Shown: one piece after another, positions 33,827-45,810 of the stretch | Layout: each line of letters opens with the position of its first letter | Numbering within the stretch: position 1 is the stretch's first letter | Assembly (NCBI GenBank): GCA_007026445.1 | Contig: VDMD01000020.1 | Coordinates: 186,001-250,000, forward strand | From: Schizophyllum amplum | Taxonomy: Eukaryota; Basidiomycota; Agaricomycetes; Agaricales; Schizophyllaceae | Length of the DNA stretch: 64,000 bases | Direction of reading: 5' to 3' | The notes under the pieces: model-generated | Databases searched by the model: none | The model's input: only the letters and a program-made list of their open reading frames with translations | What the model was told of the DNA's origin: nothing | Position numbers and translations under genes: made by a program

Positions 33827-35525
33827 TATGTCGTGGTGATCGCGACCCTTAACCCGATTTTTGGGTTACTCTCGGGTCATAGCATAACCCTACTGGAAAT
33901 AGGTGATTCGGGAAATATTCTGGATATTTAGGATAGGGTTACATATGACCCCTCAACAAAGGGTGACCATGATCCGCGCTCACTCGTGCAGCCTGAAGGG
34001 ATGCAGGAAATTTGTGTGAGGTCTTGGCAAGTGTATATGTGCTACTGGTTATCATGGTGCCAATAAATAGCGAGACTGGGTCTCCAAAGATGAGGCCTAA
34101 CCGCGTAGCGGGCGGTACCTCATAGCGAGCCAGTCTGGCAGAGCGGGGCCAATGTCAAATAAGTGGTCTATACTGCTCTCACCAGATACCTCATAACTTG
34201 CGCGAAGGCACAAGCCAGTGCGCCGCGGTGCGCCACCCAACAGTAACTGAAGTTAGGCCGGGAGCGTCGCGATTCCGCTAAGTCCAAATGCACGTGATCA
34301 TTGTTGTTTGGCTGCGTCTTCGTGGTTATTTGTTGATGTCCTCGGCACATGTCGGGCTTGCCTTTCTGCTTACCTTCACGCTGCCTTCACGCCCACCCTC
34401 AGCGCCTCAGCAACCCCGTCCGCGTCCCCTCCGACCCACTCCTACAATGCCCCTTTGATGTCTCGCTCTGCTCTCAGTGCTGAGGTCGGATGTTGCCCGC
34501 TGCCGTCCTGACTCACATCGCGACGGGCAACAAGACGCCGCGCAAGCCTCCTCCCCCCGACCGCTGGCGAAGCACGCGCTTTATAGGCAATGAATAACTT
34601 TTACAGACGAAGTGGAGACGTGGCCAGGGCAGGGTCTTGACGCGGTGCGCTCGGAGGACATCAAGTCGGCCGCGGATGCGCGGTGGTGTCTACAGGTGTG
34701 TGGCAGCCAAACCTTTCCCTTCCAGACCTGACAGCCCCGGCAGCCGTAGCGGCCGTTCGTACCGAACCTGTCTTCCCCGATCATGCTCGTGCACTCCCAC
34801 CCTACCGCCGAATATGCCCGCGCGCAGTCCTCGGAAGCGTCGACGTGGTCGCTGAAGACCGTGCAGAACGACCGCGGGCCTTCATCTAGGTATGGTTTTT
34901 CTCATGTCTGGACATCGTTGCTCATCGACTTGTAGGAGAGCCAGTGCTTGTTGGTATCTCCTGCACTGACCAGCTATATTCGGGTTCCATTGCACTATCA
35001 CTGTTCGTTCGGTGAGTTTTTTTCCTTGATATTTGACTCAGCATTGACCCTTCGCACCATGTAGTGCTGTTTCTTCAGCCTATCCCTCCGTCTACCGCCT
35101 CTCTCCCGCGCAGTAAAGCCCCGAACGGTAGATTTGTATCCCACGCCGGTTAACCTGTACATCCAGTACCTATGGCGTTCTTAGGCAGTCGATTCGTGTA
35201 TGTTGATTTATGTACTATTCTTTAGTCGCACTAGATAGTAGATACCTGCAATATATTATTTTGCTTTCTACCAATCTGATTTACCTGTGCGAAGAACCCG
35301 ATAGGAAGGTTACATCCACCTCAAACAGTAGTCGAAAGTGCCCACTGATTTTGACCCAATGGTGGGGTTACTATCACCCATTACAACGCTGCCGAGGAGG
35401 AGGGTGATTGCAGGAATAAAAAGGGTGAATGTCACCCTACGCATCTTGGGTTATTGAATAACCATCCATGGGTTACAATAACTACATAGGCGGGCTAAAG
35501 CTACCCTACAGAAGGGTGATGTGTT

Positions 35526-35558
35526 GGGTGATCGCGACCCTGTTTGAGTTTCACAGTG
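35526..35558 (-). repeat. Right terminal inverted repeat of the CACTA-like element
   Basis: 33 nt which, read on the minus strand, begin CACTGTGAAACTCAAACAGG. The GCA that follows at 35559-35561 repeats the left flank. Confidence 0.85.
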
Positions 35559-35829
35559 GCACATGCATCATGCATGATGCTGCCTGGATGCTGCAGTCTT
35601 TCAGCACTTCAGCGCTTCAGCCTTGGTCCGTGCGAATCGGCAGGTCACGGACCTTGAACTCGAAGCAGGCACTGTGACTCGTGTGAGCAATGTGGAGGCT
35701 GGCTCGAAGATGAAGACAACACAAGCGATTCGCCCACATGCTACGAACTGAGCAAACACCATGCAAATATACGTGCCCGCGGGTAGCATAACTGCCATAC
35801 AACGTGTAAACACACATAGCACGCAGTCT

Positions 35830-37193
35830 TCAAAGGAAAAAAGTGCGTCTCGTAGTCTCCAGCTCTGGCTGAGTAGATCATCAGGCGACGTTCCCATTGA
35901 TACACGGAGGTCACTCACTTTCCAAACCCAGATGAACTCGTCCTGGATCGGCGGGACGGTCTTTTGCGTGGGCACAGGAACCTCCGGGGCAGCCGATTCG
36001 GCCTCCATGTCTTCATCTGCATCCGCGTCACCTTCCACTGGTGCGTCCTCCTTCACCTCCGCAGAGTCTCCCTTCTCCTCTGTCGCGGCACCTTCTGGCG
36101 GTACATCCGTATCGAACTCCAAGCCTTTCGCCGGAGCGCCGAAGTTCTGCACGGCAGGAATGCCCTTCTTCATCCAACGCAACTTGAGTGTGAACCGCGG
36201 ACCGATCTCCTGCAGGGCGACCTTCTCCGTCGAGCGGAAGGCATACCGATGTCTGCGAAAGAAGAGGAAGTCGCGCTGGTTGTGCAGTGTCACGACTTGT
36301 CGCCCTTGAAACTCGGGAAGTGGCGGGAAGCAGGTCTGGAATAAGCGGCCGATGCAGAGACCGAGGCGGGTGACAAAGCCATTGAGCACGAGCTCAGGAT
36401 TGTGTGCTGTTGCTCGTGCGTGACCCTTTAGACGACAAGTCAGTCATAATCAAGGACTCGAGCCTGCAGAACGCACGTATATCTGCTTCGTCAACTGTAT
36501 TGAGGAGAGCTTGAAGTATGCTGTCGGCCCAGCGGGAAGATGAATCAGGGTGATGGCATCTGAGAACGAACGCATTAGCTCCTTGCATGTCCCTCGACAA
36601 GAAGTGCACGCACTCGGTTGCTTGTGGTCCTCATTCACAACAAGCATCTGCTTGTACCCTCTATCTGCAGCCCAGCCTGCGATGCGTCCCATCTCGAAGC
36701 CCTTGCCCTTCTTCCGCCTGATGAAGTCCGCGCCGGGGAACACGCCCGCGAGCTCGTCGCAGAACTCGTACGTCGGCTTCGACGCCTTTGGTGATGTTGT
36801 GATCAGGATCCTGGGTGGTTTGTCGGGGTCGGCATCCGTGAAGAACGACGCGAATGGGTCGTTAGCGATGTCCGCCTCGGTCTCCTCGCGCTCCTGGGTG
36901 GTAGATGCAGATGGGTCGGCGGTCAGGAATGTGGGATCAAATTCGCGCTGATTATCCAACGTCTTGGGTACATTCTCCTGCAACCTTTGCTGTCGTGGGG
37001 CGTAAGACGGGGCACTGGATGAAGGGGGTACGGTACGCACCTTCTTCAAAGCAGGGTTCTGCGATTCTGTCTTTGCTCGCTCGAGGCGTTCCTTCAATTT
37101 CTTTTGTGTTTTGGCTTTCTTCTGCTTCCCCGCAACATCCTCTCGCTTCGCCTTATTTCTGATTTGCGAAGGCTGGAATTTCTTCGTTACCAT
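35830..37193 (-). CDS. RPF1: Ribosome production factor 1 (Brix domain)
   Basis: Four exons (37193-36614, 36559-36477, 36425-35919, 35868-35830) give 402 aa. A nucleolar factor for 60S subunit assembly. The N-terminus is Lys/Arg-rich ([20 protein letters not shown]), as in RPF1. The Brix domain starts [20 protein letters not shown] and continues [60 protein letters not shown] and [20 protein letters not shown]. An acidic insert of Glu/Ala repeats (about 36060-35990) interrupts the C-terminal part. The final 13-codon exon restores the family-typical end [14 protein letters not shown]. Confidence 0.93.
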
Positions 37194-38038
37194 TGTTGCA
37201 GCAGGAGGGAAACAAGTTCAAAAATGATGATCGGCCGGCCCGGTGGTTCACATAATTGTCACGTACAGCTGCGTGACGTGACTGTTGAACCTCTCCATTT
37301 GAATTTCTCAAGTCAACTTCGGGCCTGCCATGACCTTTTTTGTCTTTGGGAACTTCGTTTGTCAATCATCGAATTGCCGACGATGTCATGGCTTCGAATA
37401 CCACCACTTGCTGGTTGAGCTTCGCGCGAACCTCTGATGCTCTTTAGCCGCGCGGGCAGTCAGCCGGAGCTCTGGGCTCACACGGCAAACAAGCTGCTTC
37501 AACCATGTTATTGGCACAATGAAGAACTGTTCCTTATCACATCTAGTGCCGCTCTGTGCCGCTCCGTCTGTATTTTGCCTGATCTCCGCTTTCTTCGACA
37601 GCCCAGCGAGCAAGCACTTCCACAAGGAAAGCTCAGCTCGGACTCTACTAGGCGCGCTCTCTTTCCTCCACGATATGTCTGTTCTCATATATGCACTCCC
37701 CCTCTCCAGAACGACGCACCGCTCGAGCTACCTCGGAGGTCAATCATCTGGATCTCTCGAGCTTTCTCAAGCGCCTCAGCAATTATCGGAATGCCAATGC
37801 TGCGGTGATGCACCATGGACACGAGACCCATCTATCGCTTGGCATGAGCCCGTAGAGATCCACCGAGCATATGAAACCATACAGCTCTCGGTATACGATC
37901 ATTGCACTGGGCTGTCCACCACTGGGACTACTGCGCATGCGGTCCGACGCTACGCGCCAGTGCACCCCTCGAATCGCTTTTAGCGAGGTAATTTGCATCT
38001 AGTCTTGTCTTTCTCCTCCCACCTCCTCAAGAGAGACT
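37194..38038. other. Intergenic, no confident gene
   Basis: About 845 bp between the divergent RPF1 and arylsulfotransferase-family genes, so it contains both promoters. A 154-codon frame at 37519-37983 (plus) and shorter overlapping frames exist, but they show no recognisable family and no consistent splice structure. I do not call a gene. Confidence 0.5.
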
Positions 38039-40291
38039 ATGCGGGTTGCCGTTCTCGCGTCTCTCTTTGCGCACCTGGCCATTGCAGCTTGTGCGGGGCG
38101 CGCATATCAAGGAAGCTCTGCGTATGACGAGGGAGAGTATGGCATGAGCCCATCGCAGAGTTATGTCTCTACAGATTATAAGCCGTATGTGACCCAATCA
38201 GCACCCGGACTTTTATCTAACTACTTCTCGCAGAGTCGCGCTTAACTTCGAGGTCATCGTGAACGACACGACAAAGAGCCAGGTGTCGGACGGGTATCTC
38301 TTCTTTGCTCCCCGAGGTTCGTCATGCATCAAACTCCCTACCAAAAGCCCGTGCCATACCGACATCACTCACGTACTCCCTCGACAGGCAGTGCCGTGTC
38401 CATGAACGCCGGCATCATCCTAGACCAACAAGGCCGCATGAACTGGTCTGGTAGAGACTACGGCGCCACATTCACCTTCTGCGTCACTCAGTATCAAGGC
38501 GAGGACCACATTCTGATGTGGCTAGGGGGGGGGGGGGGGGGGTGGTAAGCGGGTACGGGAACGGCTACTCGCTTCTCCTGAACAACCGCTACGAAGTACT
38601 AGTAGGTAATTTGTGCGTAACGCGCGCGAACGCGTCGAACTAGCACACCACGAATCTCGCTGAATTTTCTCCAGCACACCTGTCGGCCTTGACGGGTCCG
38701 GCGTCGATCTACATGAGACCGTTGTGACAACGAATGATACGGTCATCATGTCGGTGTACCACCCGATCGCGTACGACCTAAGTGCGTACAGGGGACCTTC
38801 GGACGGATATCTGCTGGATGGTACGAGGCTTTCGTCATTTTTATTCTCCCCTTTTCTGAGGCGAAAGCATGCAGGAGTCTTTCAGAAAATTAACATCACA
38901 TCCGGTAAGTATTTTAGCTGGCCACTGCCCCATCCCGTAATCCCTGACATACTGATTTTGTTTTACTGAGCACAGGCGAGGAGATATTCACATGGCACGC
39001 TTCTGACCACGTCGAACCCGGCGAGTGCTATGATGACCCGAGCGACGACAATGTCAGCGCAGAGAGCGCATTTGATTATTTTGTATGTCTCGCAGTTTTT
39101 TTTCTTTTTTCTCATTCAACTTGCTGACGCTTGACAGCATATCAATAGCATTCAGAAGGTACAGCATGTTTCAAATATTCAATACCGAATTTTGACGCGC
39201 CCGGTAGGACGACTACGGTCACTACCTCATCTCATCGCGCCATTGCCACACAATATACTACCTGAACAGCACCGGCGACATTCTCTGGCGGCTCGGTGGC
39301 TCGCAATCGTCTTTCACCATTGGGGAGGGCGCCGACTTTGCCTGGCAACATCACGCTCGGTGGCGCAGCACTACACAAATCTCGTCTGTCTTGCCACATT
39401 CGCTGTCTTATATAAACTACCAGCTCACGGCATATCTCCCAGACTCTTCAACAACGCCAACCTCGACCGATTCTCTGAGGGCACCTCTCGAGGCATGTTA
39501 CTCGACCTGGATTTCGACGCGAAGGCGGCTTCGCTTGTAACGGAGTTCATCCCGTTCAATCAGACCTATTCCGAATCGTAAGGTAACGTCCAAATTTTGG
39601 ACAACGTGAACGCTATTATAGGGTGCGCTTGAGTGGATGCCCGTCACTCAGCCTTGACATGTATTGCGCAGATGGGGATCTACACCGTACCTTTCCGAGC
39701 ACGATTCGGATGGCAACATTATCTGGGCGGCACGATATGGCTTAGACGGCGATTCGAGCTCTACTTCCTGTGCGTGCGGTCACTTCTCTGTTTTTCACAT
39801 TACCGATTGTCCTCTTAGACCGAGCCTTACGCTATAACTGGACCGGCAGACCAACCGACCTGCCCTCGGTGACTATCTCTCCAGGCTCCGACGCCAACAC
39901 CACCATCTACGTACATTGGAACGGCGCCACTGAAGTGCGCACCTGGCAGCTGTTCGGTTCGTGTGCTGCGACCCCTCAGGATGCTCAGTCCCTCCAGAAC
40001 ACAACCTGGCTGGACTTCGAGACCGCCATCGTGTGGCAAGGCACGTCGGACTACGCGTATTTCCAGGTCGCAGCGATGGACGCGGACCGCCAGGTGCTCT
40101 CCTACTCGAACTTCACCGCCGCGGACGGTAGCGGCGAGCAGCTCGCGGTCGCGGACAACCAGACAGTCACTGCAGGAGATCCTGATGGAAACACCAACAC
40201 ATATACTTCTGTGCAGATCGGTACGACCACCGCACTGACGGCTGTGACTGCCGTTCTGGCGGGCCTGGCGCTCGGCCTCTGCATGTCCTGA
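38039..40291 (+). CDS. Secreted arylsulfotransferase-family (ASST) protein
   Basis: Multi-exon gene of the fungal ASST family, which has a beta-propeller fold. Signal peptide MRVAVLASLFAHLAIAACAG; then NFEVIVNDTTKSQVSDGYLF, GAIILDQQGRM-type blade sequence (NAGIILDQQGRMNWSGRDYG), GYGNGYSLLLNNRYEVL, GVDLHETVVTTNDTVIMSVY, DDYGHYLISSRHCHTIYYLN, LWRLGGSQSSFTIG, FAWQHHARW, RYNWTGRPTDLP and WNGATEVRTWQLFG. A C-terminal hydrophobic tail (TTALTAVTAVLAGLALGLCMS) suggests a GPI or membrane anchor. A run of 18 G at 38525-38542 lies inside the coding region and, at this length, puts the next blade out of frame. Junctions near 39600-39700 are also unclear. Enzymatic activity is unproven for fungal members. 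Confidence 0.82.
38525..38542 (+). repeat. Poly-G tract of 18 inside the ASST-family coding region
   Basis: Directly follows GEDHILMWL and precedes VVSGYGNGYSLLL, which is in a different frame when 18 G are counted. It is either a polymerase or assembly length error or a genuine unstable tract. Confidence 0.85.
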
Positions 40292-40431
40292 CAACACCAA
40301 TGCCCAAGAATATAGTATTACAATGTAAAGTACTCTAAATCGTTAACGTTATATTCACACTGCCAGTCGCGTCCACACCAAAGTCTGCAGGGCCCGGATC
40401 AGTGCGTCACCCCGATAACACCAGCGCAGAT

Positions 40432-41609
40432 TCAGAGCACCTTAACCTCCACCCGCAAGATACCACGCTTCGCGAATACGCCCATCTGATCGCGCACCGT
40501 CGATGCGATGGTCTGCGGGTCCCGGAAGCACGCCACGTCGACGTGCAGGTCGCGCAGGGCGCGGTACTGCCACCCTGCGAGCGCGGCGTTGAGTGCGACC
40601 CAGTCCATGCGGTTCAGCTCCAGCGGCGACGAGGCGCTCACGATCAAAGTGAGCTGCGAGAGACGCGAGCCTATGCAGGAGAGCAGCGCGAGCGCGGAGC
40701 TCCCGCGGTTCTCGCCGGACTTGCGTAGGGAGACAAAGACCTGGAGAGACTGTAGCAGGGGGACTCCCGCAAAGTCGAGGCAATCCGCAATGTCGTCTGC
40801 GCCCGACACGTCAGATGCAGGCAGAAATTCAAAAAAGACAACGCACCGGCAGTAACGGTATCAAACAGCCGGATAGCGAGACGACGCAGACCGCCATTGC
40901 TTGCCCGCAGAAATTTGCTCAAGCACAACAGACTCGCACGCGGTATGGGTCCGATGTCCAGCCTCTCCAATCTCGAGAGATCCGAGATGGTGAACCAGGC
41001 CATGAGCCCACACCGGTCATCATAATCCTGCGTTGTATACGTGAGACTCTCGAGCTGGAATAGTGGACATGGCGCATCTAGAGGCTGCGGTGGTAGTTCC
41101 ATAAAGAACACGCGCACGCGCAGATGCCGCAGACCCGAGAAATGCCCAATGAAGCGCGCCAGCGTGAGCGAACTAGTGAACTTTACAAAGTCAAGGTTTA
41201 GCGTGCCGATGTTGTAGAACGGGGTGCAGATTGAGCGCAATATGTCGTTTTCCAGGCCGGCGAGATCGCTATGCGCCAGCTTGAGAGTGCGTATGGATGA
41301 GATTCCGTCAAGGGCAGTGACGAGACGACGAGATGCGTCGGAACTGCAGAGTGTGTAATTGCCGATGAGGCTGAGGGTACGTATACACGTTTTGAAGGTG
41401 GCAAGTGGGGATGCGAGCAAGTCGATGAACAGGCGATCGTGGACCGGGAGCTCGACTTCGGCGAATATTGCGCGCCTGGCTGTGGGGAGCCATGTGCGGC
41501 ACACCAGTGCACATGCGTTCATCGCGTGCATGTCATCTTGCAGGTTGTCCAAGACGCATAGCTGGACTTCCACTGGAAGTTTTGGGTCGTACGACCTCTC
41601 CATCTGCAC
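40432..41609 (-). CDS. F-box/LRR-like protein
   Basis: Two exons (41609-40847 and 40796-40432) around a 50-nt intron give 375 aa. The N-terminus KLPVEVQLCVLDNLQDDMHAM then ACALVCRTWLPTAR is an F-box-like domain; leucine-rich stretches follow (CIRTLSLIGNYTLC, SIRTLKLAHSDLAGL, IGTLNLDFVKF, LRHLRVRVFF, LERLDIGPIP). The second exon continues DDIADCLDFAGVPLLQSLQV to KRGILRVEVKVL. Probably an SCF substrate adaptor; the target is unknown. It is convergent with the ASST-family gene, about 140 bp away. Confidence 0.85.
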
Positions 41610-42618
41610 GCCTACTCAGTATAAGATATATTGACCGCGTTCGAACACACACCTTATGTAGGTCAGGCAATCGGAACTGCTTTGTAAACAATTCGATCCT
41701 CCTCCGTTTGATCTCGCACAGGCCGTTTCCCGTCGCAGAGGTGGAATGTGGAATGCTTAATGTGGGGGGACGATACACGGGCTAACGTATACTTATATCT
41801 CCGCTGATGGGCTGATCAGCTGGGCAGTGGCAAAGATCCGAGTCGATGTCGAAAGGCCTCAGGAAGGCCTCGGGTTGTCGCCTTGGGAAGGCTGTTGGCG
41901 CGGGCAACGTCCACTGTCGCACTCGTACTCGTCCGTGTCGTACCTCGGGGAACACCTATCGTACTTGGGGGTGGGGGTGAAGTTTGAACGTGGCGTGCGC
42001 GGAGGACCACGATAAGGCGAGGGACGACGATAAGACAGCCAAACGCGCGACGATATACTTATAGTGTCCCATACGAACCTGACCTTTATATGTGTCGCTT
42101 CCCCGTACCCAGCACAGCGGCGCCGGAAATGAAAGCCTGATATCGGCTCGGGAGCGCGGCGCATGGCGAGGGGATGCCGATAGAGGCCCGGTGAATGTCA
42201 ACGGCCGTCAAGGGGTCGGCGCGAGTCTCCTCGTTGCAGGGCTGCCATACCGGATAGCAAGAGGCCATAACTTGAAGAAGCGCGTAGGGGCCCCGGACTC
42301 CGCAGCCTCGTACAACCTTGCTGGTATCGATACAGCAAGGTGCGCCTGTTATCACCAGGACGAGCTTGCCTACCTTCTCCGGAGTCCGTTGTGCGTAGAT
42401 GGGACATGATAGAACAATCTAGCAGGGAGACTTAAGAAAGGATCGAAGCCTCGTGCAGAGCCTGTGCAGAGCCTGCTGACCTGCCTCGAGGAGAGTTGAT
42501 GTACTTGCATGAATTCGATGGCCGTCTGTACCATCAGCCACTAAAGTCGGAATACACATCCGCCCGACGGATAGGCACATTGAGCTGCCTCAGTAGAAGC
42601 AGCCGCGAACCCTCCCAG
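41610..42618. other. Gene-poor stretch, no gene seen
   Basis: About 1 kb between the F-box/LRR start and the 3' end of the SDR gene. Only short overlapping frames without recognisable domains. It should hold the F-box gene promoter; no transposon ends were found. Confidence 0.45.
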
Positions 42619-43789
42619 TCAGTCGAAGTTGACATCCGTCGTCACCTCTTCCCACTCCGCCACGATCTTCAAAACCCGCGCAAACTTGGTGCGCACGTCC
42701 GACACAGCGTCCTCGCCGAGCATCAGATACATCGGGATCTCGCGGCCAGCTGCCTTGCCCTCCCCTCGGACGACGTCGACGAGGGCCTCCATCGCCTTCG
42801 CCGGGTCGCCCTTCTCCGTGCCGGGTATCGAGGCATATCGTGCGCGGAACGCCTCGCGCAGCTCGTGCCACGCGGGAATGGGGTTCCCGCTGTAGAAGCC
42901 TTGGCTGTATATGCCTAAGGCGCTCGTCAGAGCGAGTGGGGACACAGAAAGTCAGAGTACCGACCTTCTGTGCGAAAGGCCCCCGGCTGCACAAGCGTTA
43001 CTTGGATGTTGAATCGGGAGACTTCCTGTGCAAGCGTCTCTGTCCAAGCTGTCGACAAATGTCAGTGCCAGAATAGTGGCGACTAGGTCGTCACTGACCT
43101 GTTACCGCAGCCTTGGAAGCGGCATAAAATCCTGCTATGTCTGAGAGAAGGCAGCCACAGCATATGAGAGGTCCGTACCGATGCCCTGCAAGAAGTCATG
43201 TCGTTAGTTCATGGCCAGGCCCATATGCATGAGAAAGACGTACAACAAGCTCCGTCTTGTAGGCGGACCGACTACCGACCACAACTATCGTGCCGGCCTT
43301 CTTTTCCCTCATATGAGGAAGTACCGCCATGGTCACGTCTGCGACACCGAATAAATTCGCTTCCATCTGCTTGCGCAACAAGTTCGATCTGGAGGCCGCA
43401 TTAGCTGCTTCTCCCACAACGCACCAGAATCACTCGCGTACCCTCCCTCCTCGATGAGTCCCGGATAGCCGATCCCGGCGTTGTTCACCAACACGTCGAT
43501 GTGTCCCCAGTGCGCGAGCGCGTCTTGTATCTTCGCCGCGATGATCAGTGCTCCTTCCGTGACATCGAGTTGCATCAGCTTCAGCTGCTCGCTCTCTTCG
43601 TACTGCGCATGCAAGTTTTCTATGGTGCGCCCCGTGGCAATGACTCGATCACCTCTTGCGAGCACCGCACGCACCAGCCGCCGCCCCAGGCCAGACGTCG
43701 TTCCTAGAGTCGCGTCATCAATGCATGTCCCCCTTCACGTAGACGTGCTACGCACCAGTGATGAGCCAAACTCTGGGTACAGAAGCCAT
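42619..43789 (-). CDS. Short-chain dehydrogenase/reductase
   Basis: Classical SDR split by short introns. Exon 1 MASVPRVWLITG joins TTSGLGRRLVRAVLARGDRV to make the TGxxxGxG NAD(P)-binding loop. Next come IATGRTIENL, QLDVTEG, DVLVNNAGIGYPGL (NNAG), then across an intron SNLLRKQMEANLFGVADVTM, IVVVGSRSAYKT (catalytic Ser region) and FYAASKAAVTAWTETLAQEV (YxxxK, active). C-terminal exons give VQPGAFRTE and IPAWHELREAFRARYASIPG, ending EEVTTDVNFD. All catalytic residues are intact. The substrate is not predictable; NADPH preference is suggested by Thr-Gly-Arg after the second strand. Confidence 0.88.
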
Positions 43790-45175
43790 GGCGCTCGTCT
43801 CCTACTTGGTCAAAATTGATGGAGGATCCAGAGAGAGTGAGAGATGGCGGCATGGCCATGTTAGCTGATGTTTCGGGCTACGACGGCGACTCGGGCATGA
43901 CTCACGCACAGATAAAGTCTTCTGCGAGGCTTACAGGTGTGGAGTGATCACTGATCAGGCGAGACGGCTTATTCCGTCGTCCGACCGTTGGTGCCAGTTC
44001 GCCGGCTTGCAGTTGGCTTGCAGGGATTTTCCATTTCTTTCAGTGTCGCGGCGGATAGAAGCGACCGACTCGTTACAGCACTTCAAAGATATAAAAATGA
44101 GCTCAAAAATAGTTACATGCGAGACTCTGAGCTTGCCGGTGCAGTGGTGGTCAGGGAATAAGAAATGAACCAAGGAGATCGCAAGGGAACTTCCAGGGAA
44201 GGCTTGTAAGTTGTATTTCGTGACTGTAGAGCACGTGGTGTGACTGTTCGCGTTCTGTCGCGTGGCCTGCGGCGTGTGCCTGTGCAGTGTGCACCACGTT
44301 CGGGGTCTGCTCTCCTGCTCTCGACTCTCGATATGCCGTTTGGCTGGACTGCCGAATTGCTGAATGATCTTGGCGATGATACAGAACCGTGGTCAAAATC
44401 AATGTCATACGTCCCGGCCTGGCCTGACATCAGACTGTCCTCTTAAGCTTGCGTCTGTCAATGCCTTGCCACTGCTCATTGATGAGCTTCACTCACATAT
44501 GCATCTACTATTGATGCTACGCCTGGGCTGACCTGGCTTGAAGGACGTATGAGGCGGGTGGAGCGGCTTACGCCAGCTCAAGCGCACTCTCCTTCAAGCG
44601 CGAGCTTAAGCCCTCGCGTGGCCTAACGTGTCCCGTAACTGTATTGTCCGCAGAGATCTGAGAGACAGCATTCAGTTGTCATCTGAAGTCTCCACTGGCG
44701 TGGATTTCTGTACTAGTCCTACGGCGGCGGCAGGCGACTGGCCGGTGACACCTTGGTATTCGTTTGTGATGCTCATGACTATTACACTTATAAGCAGGCA
44801 TTGGGATGGGATATCAATGCCGAAGTTAACTCAAGAGCTGCATATTATAGTCTATGAATGTCTGTAAGGTGTAACGTAGCGGTTTGCGCTTGTCGAACAT
44901 TCAAGTGGCATGACCGTGAGACATAACACGTGCCTACCCAATTTCGGAGCGCCCACGCCACTGCCCCGCGCTAAACGCTGACGAAGCTCATCCGTGACGA
45001 TGAGCCAGTTTCGCAGCTTGACCACAGCTTTCTCGTCGTCGGCGTTCCCATCCTGGCTTTTACCGTCATTATAAGGTCTCGCGCGACAGCGTCCAGAATT
45101 CTCATACCCAAATCACCTTCATATATCCCTCGCATCGCTTGTACACGATCACTGTTATCAGTCGACCAAATTCGA
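43790..45175. other. Gene-poor stretch, no gene seen
   Basis: About 1.4 kb between the divergent SDR and MsrB genes. Frames are short, uncorrelated with splice signals and without known domains. It contains both promoters. No inverted-repeat boundaries or tRNA-like folds were found. Confidence 0.45.
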
Positions 45176-45810
45176 ATGGCGTCAAACGAAGCAGGACCAG
45201 CAAAGAAGTCGGACAAGGAGTGGCAGGCCGTGCTGTCTCCAGAACAAGTGCGTGCGCTTGTAAAGGCGTGGCGAATAGCTTACCTATGGCGTGCACAGTT
45301 CCGGATCCTCCGCAAGAAAGGAACAGAACCGGCGGGGACAGGGGAATATGACAAGCACTACGATGAAGGCGTTTACAGCTGCACTGGATGTGGTACACCG
45401 CTCTACAAGAGCGCGACCAAATTCAAGGTGCGAGGCCTTGGATTGAGTATACGGACCAAGCCTAACTCGCACATACAGAGTGGGTGCGGCTGGCCGGCCT
45501 TCTTCGATGCTATTCCAGGTGCCGTGAACAGGCATGTCGACAACACTTGGGGCATGAAGCGAATCGAAATCACTTGCGCAGCATGTGATGGCCGTACGTT
45601 CCCTTGTGCTCGTCCACAACATGTTCTTCCTATCTGACACCACACTAGACCTTGGTCATGTCTTCGAAGGAGAGGGATTTCCTACACCCAGTATGTCTGC
45701 TCCACCAGTTTTGTAGCCAGGGGAAGCTGATGATGGTCGCAGCCGACGAACGTCATTGCGTGAATTCCATTTCGCTAAAGTTCGCTCCCGGCGACGAGCC
45801 CAAGATGTAG
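45176..45810 (+). CDS. Peptide methionine-R-sulfoxide reductase MsrB
   Basis: Five exons (45176-45247, 45299-45427, 45479-45596, 45649-45690, 45743-45810), all introns 51-52 nt, give 142 aa, the normal size for a one-domain MsrB. It reduces R-methionine sulfoxide in oxidised proteins. Motifs: FRILRKKGTEPAGTGEYDKH, GVYSCTGCGTPLYKS (first zinc CxxC), SGCGWPAFFDAIPGAV, ITCAACDGHLGHVFEGEG (second CxxC), and the catalytic RHCVNSISLKF with Cys126. No signal peptide is seen, so it is probably cytosolic. All essential residues are present. Confidence 0.93.

Larger units (their letters stand above)
33794..35558. mobile_element. Non-autonomous CACTA-like DNA transposon
   Basis: A 1,765-bp element bounded by inverted repeats of 33 nt (33794-33826 and 35526-35558) that match at 31 of 33 positions and begin CACTG. 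A 3-bp direct target duplication GCA flanks it (33791-33793 and 35559-35561), as expected for the CACTA/EnSpm (fungal Plavaka-type) superfamily. Subterminal zones on both sides are rich in short GGGTGAT/GGGTTAC motifs and their complements, including an extra inverted copy GGTGATCGCGACCC at 33835-33848. Such motifs are usual transposase-binding sites. No transposase frame is present, so it must have been mobilised in trans. A GC-rich, gene-like fragment lies inside at about 34490-34890. Confidence 0.8.

Noticed and set aside
33800..35550. Possible interstitial telomere repeats (many GGGTTA-like words)
   Set aside because: The words are not in tandem, occur in both orientations and are confined to the ends of an element with inverted repeats and a target duplication. 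They are transposon subterminal motifs.
37437..37983. Possible gene of about 120-155 codons between RPF1 and the ASST-family gene
   Set aside because: Frames on both strands overlap, none has a recognisable domain, signal peptide or consistent splice pattern; likely chance open frames.
44113..44867. Short open frames on both strands in the 43.8-45.2 kb gap
   Set aside because: They overlap one another, lack family similarity and have no supporting splice or promoter structure.
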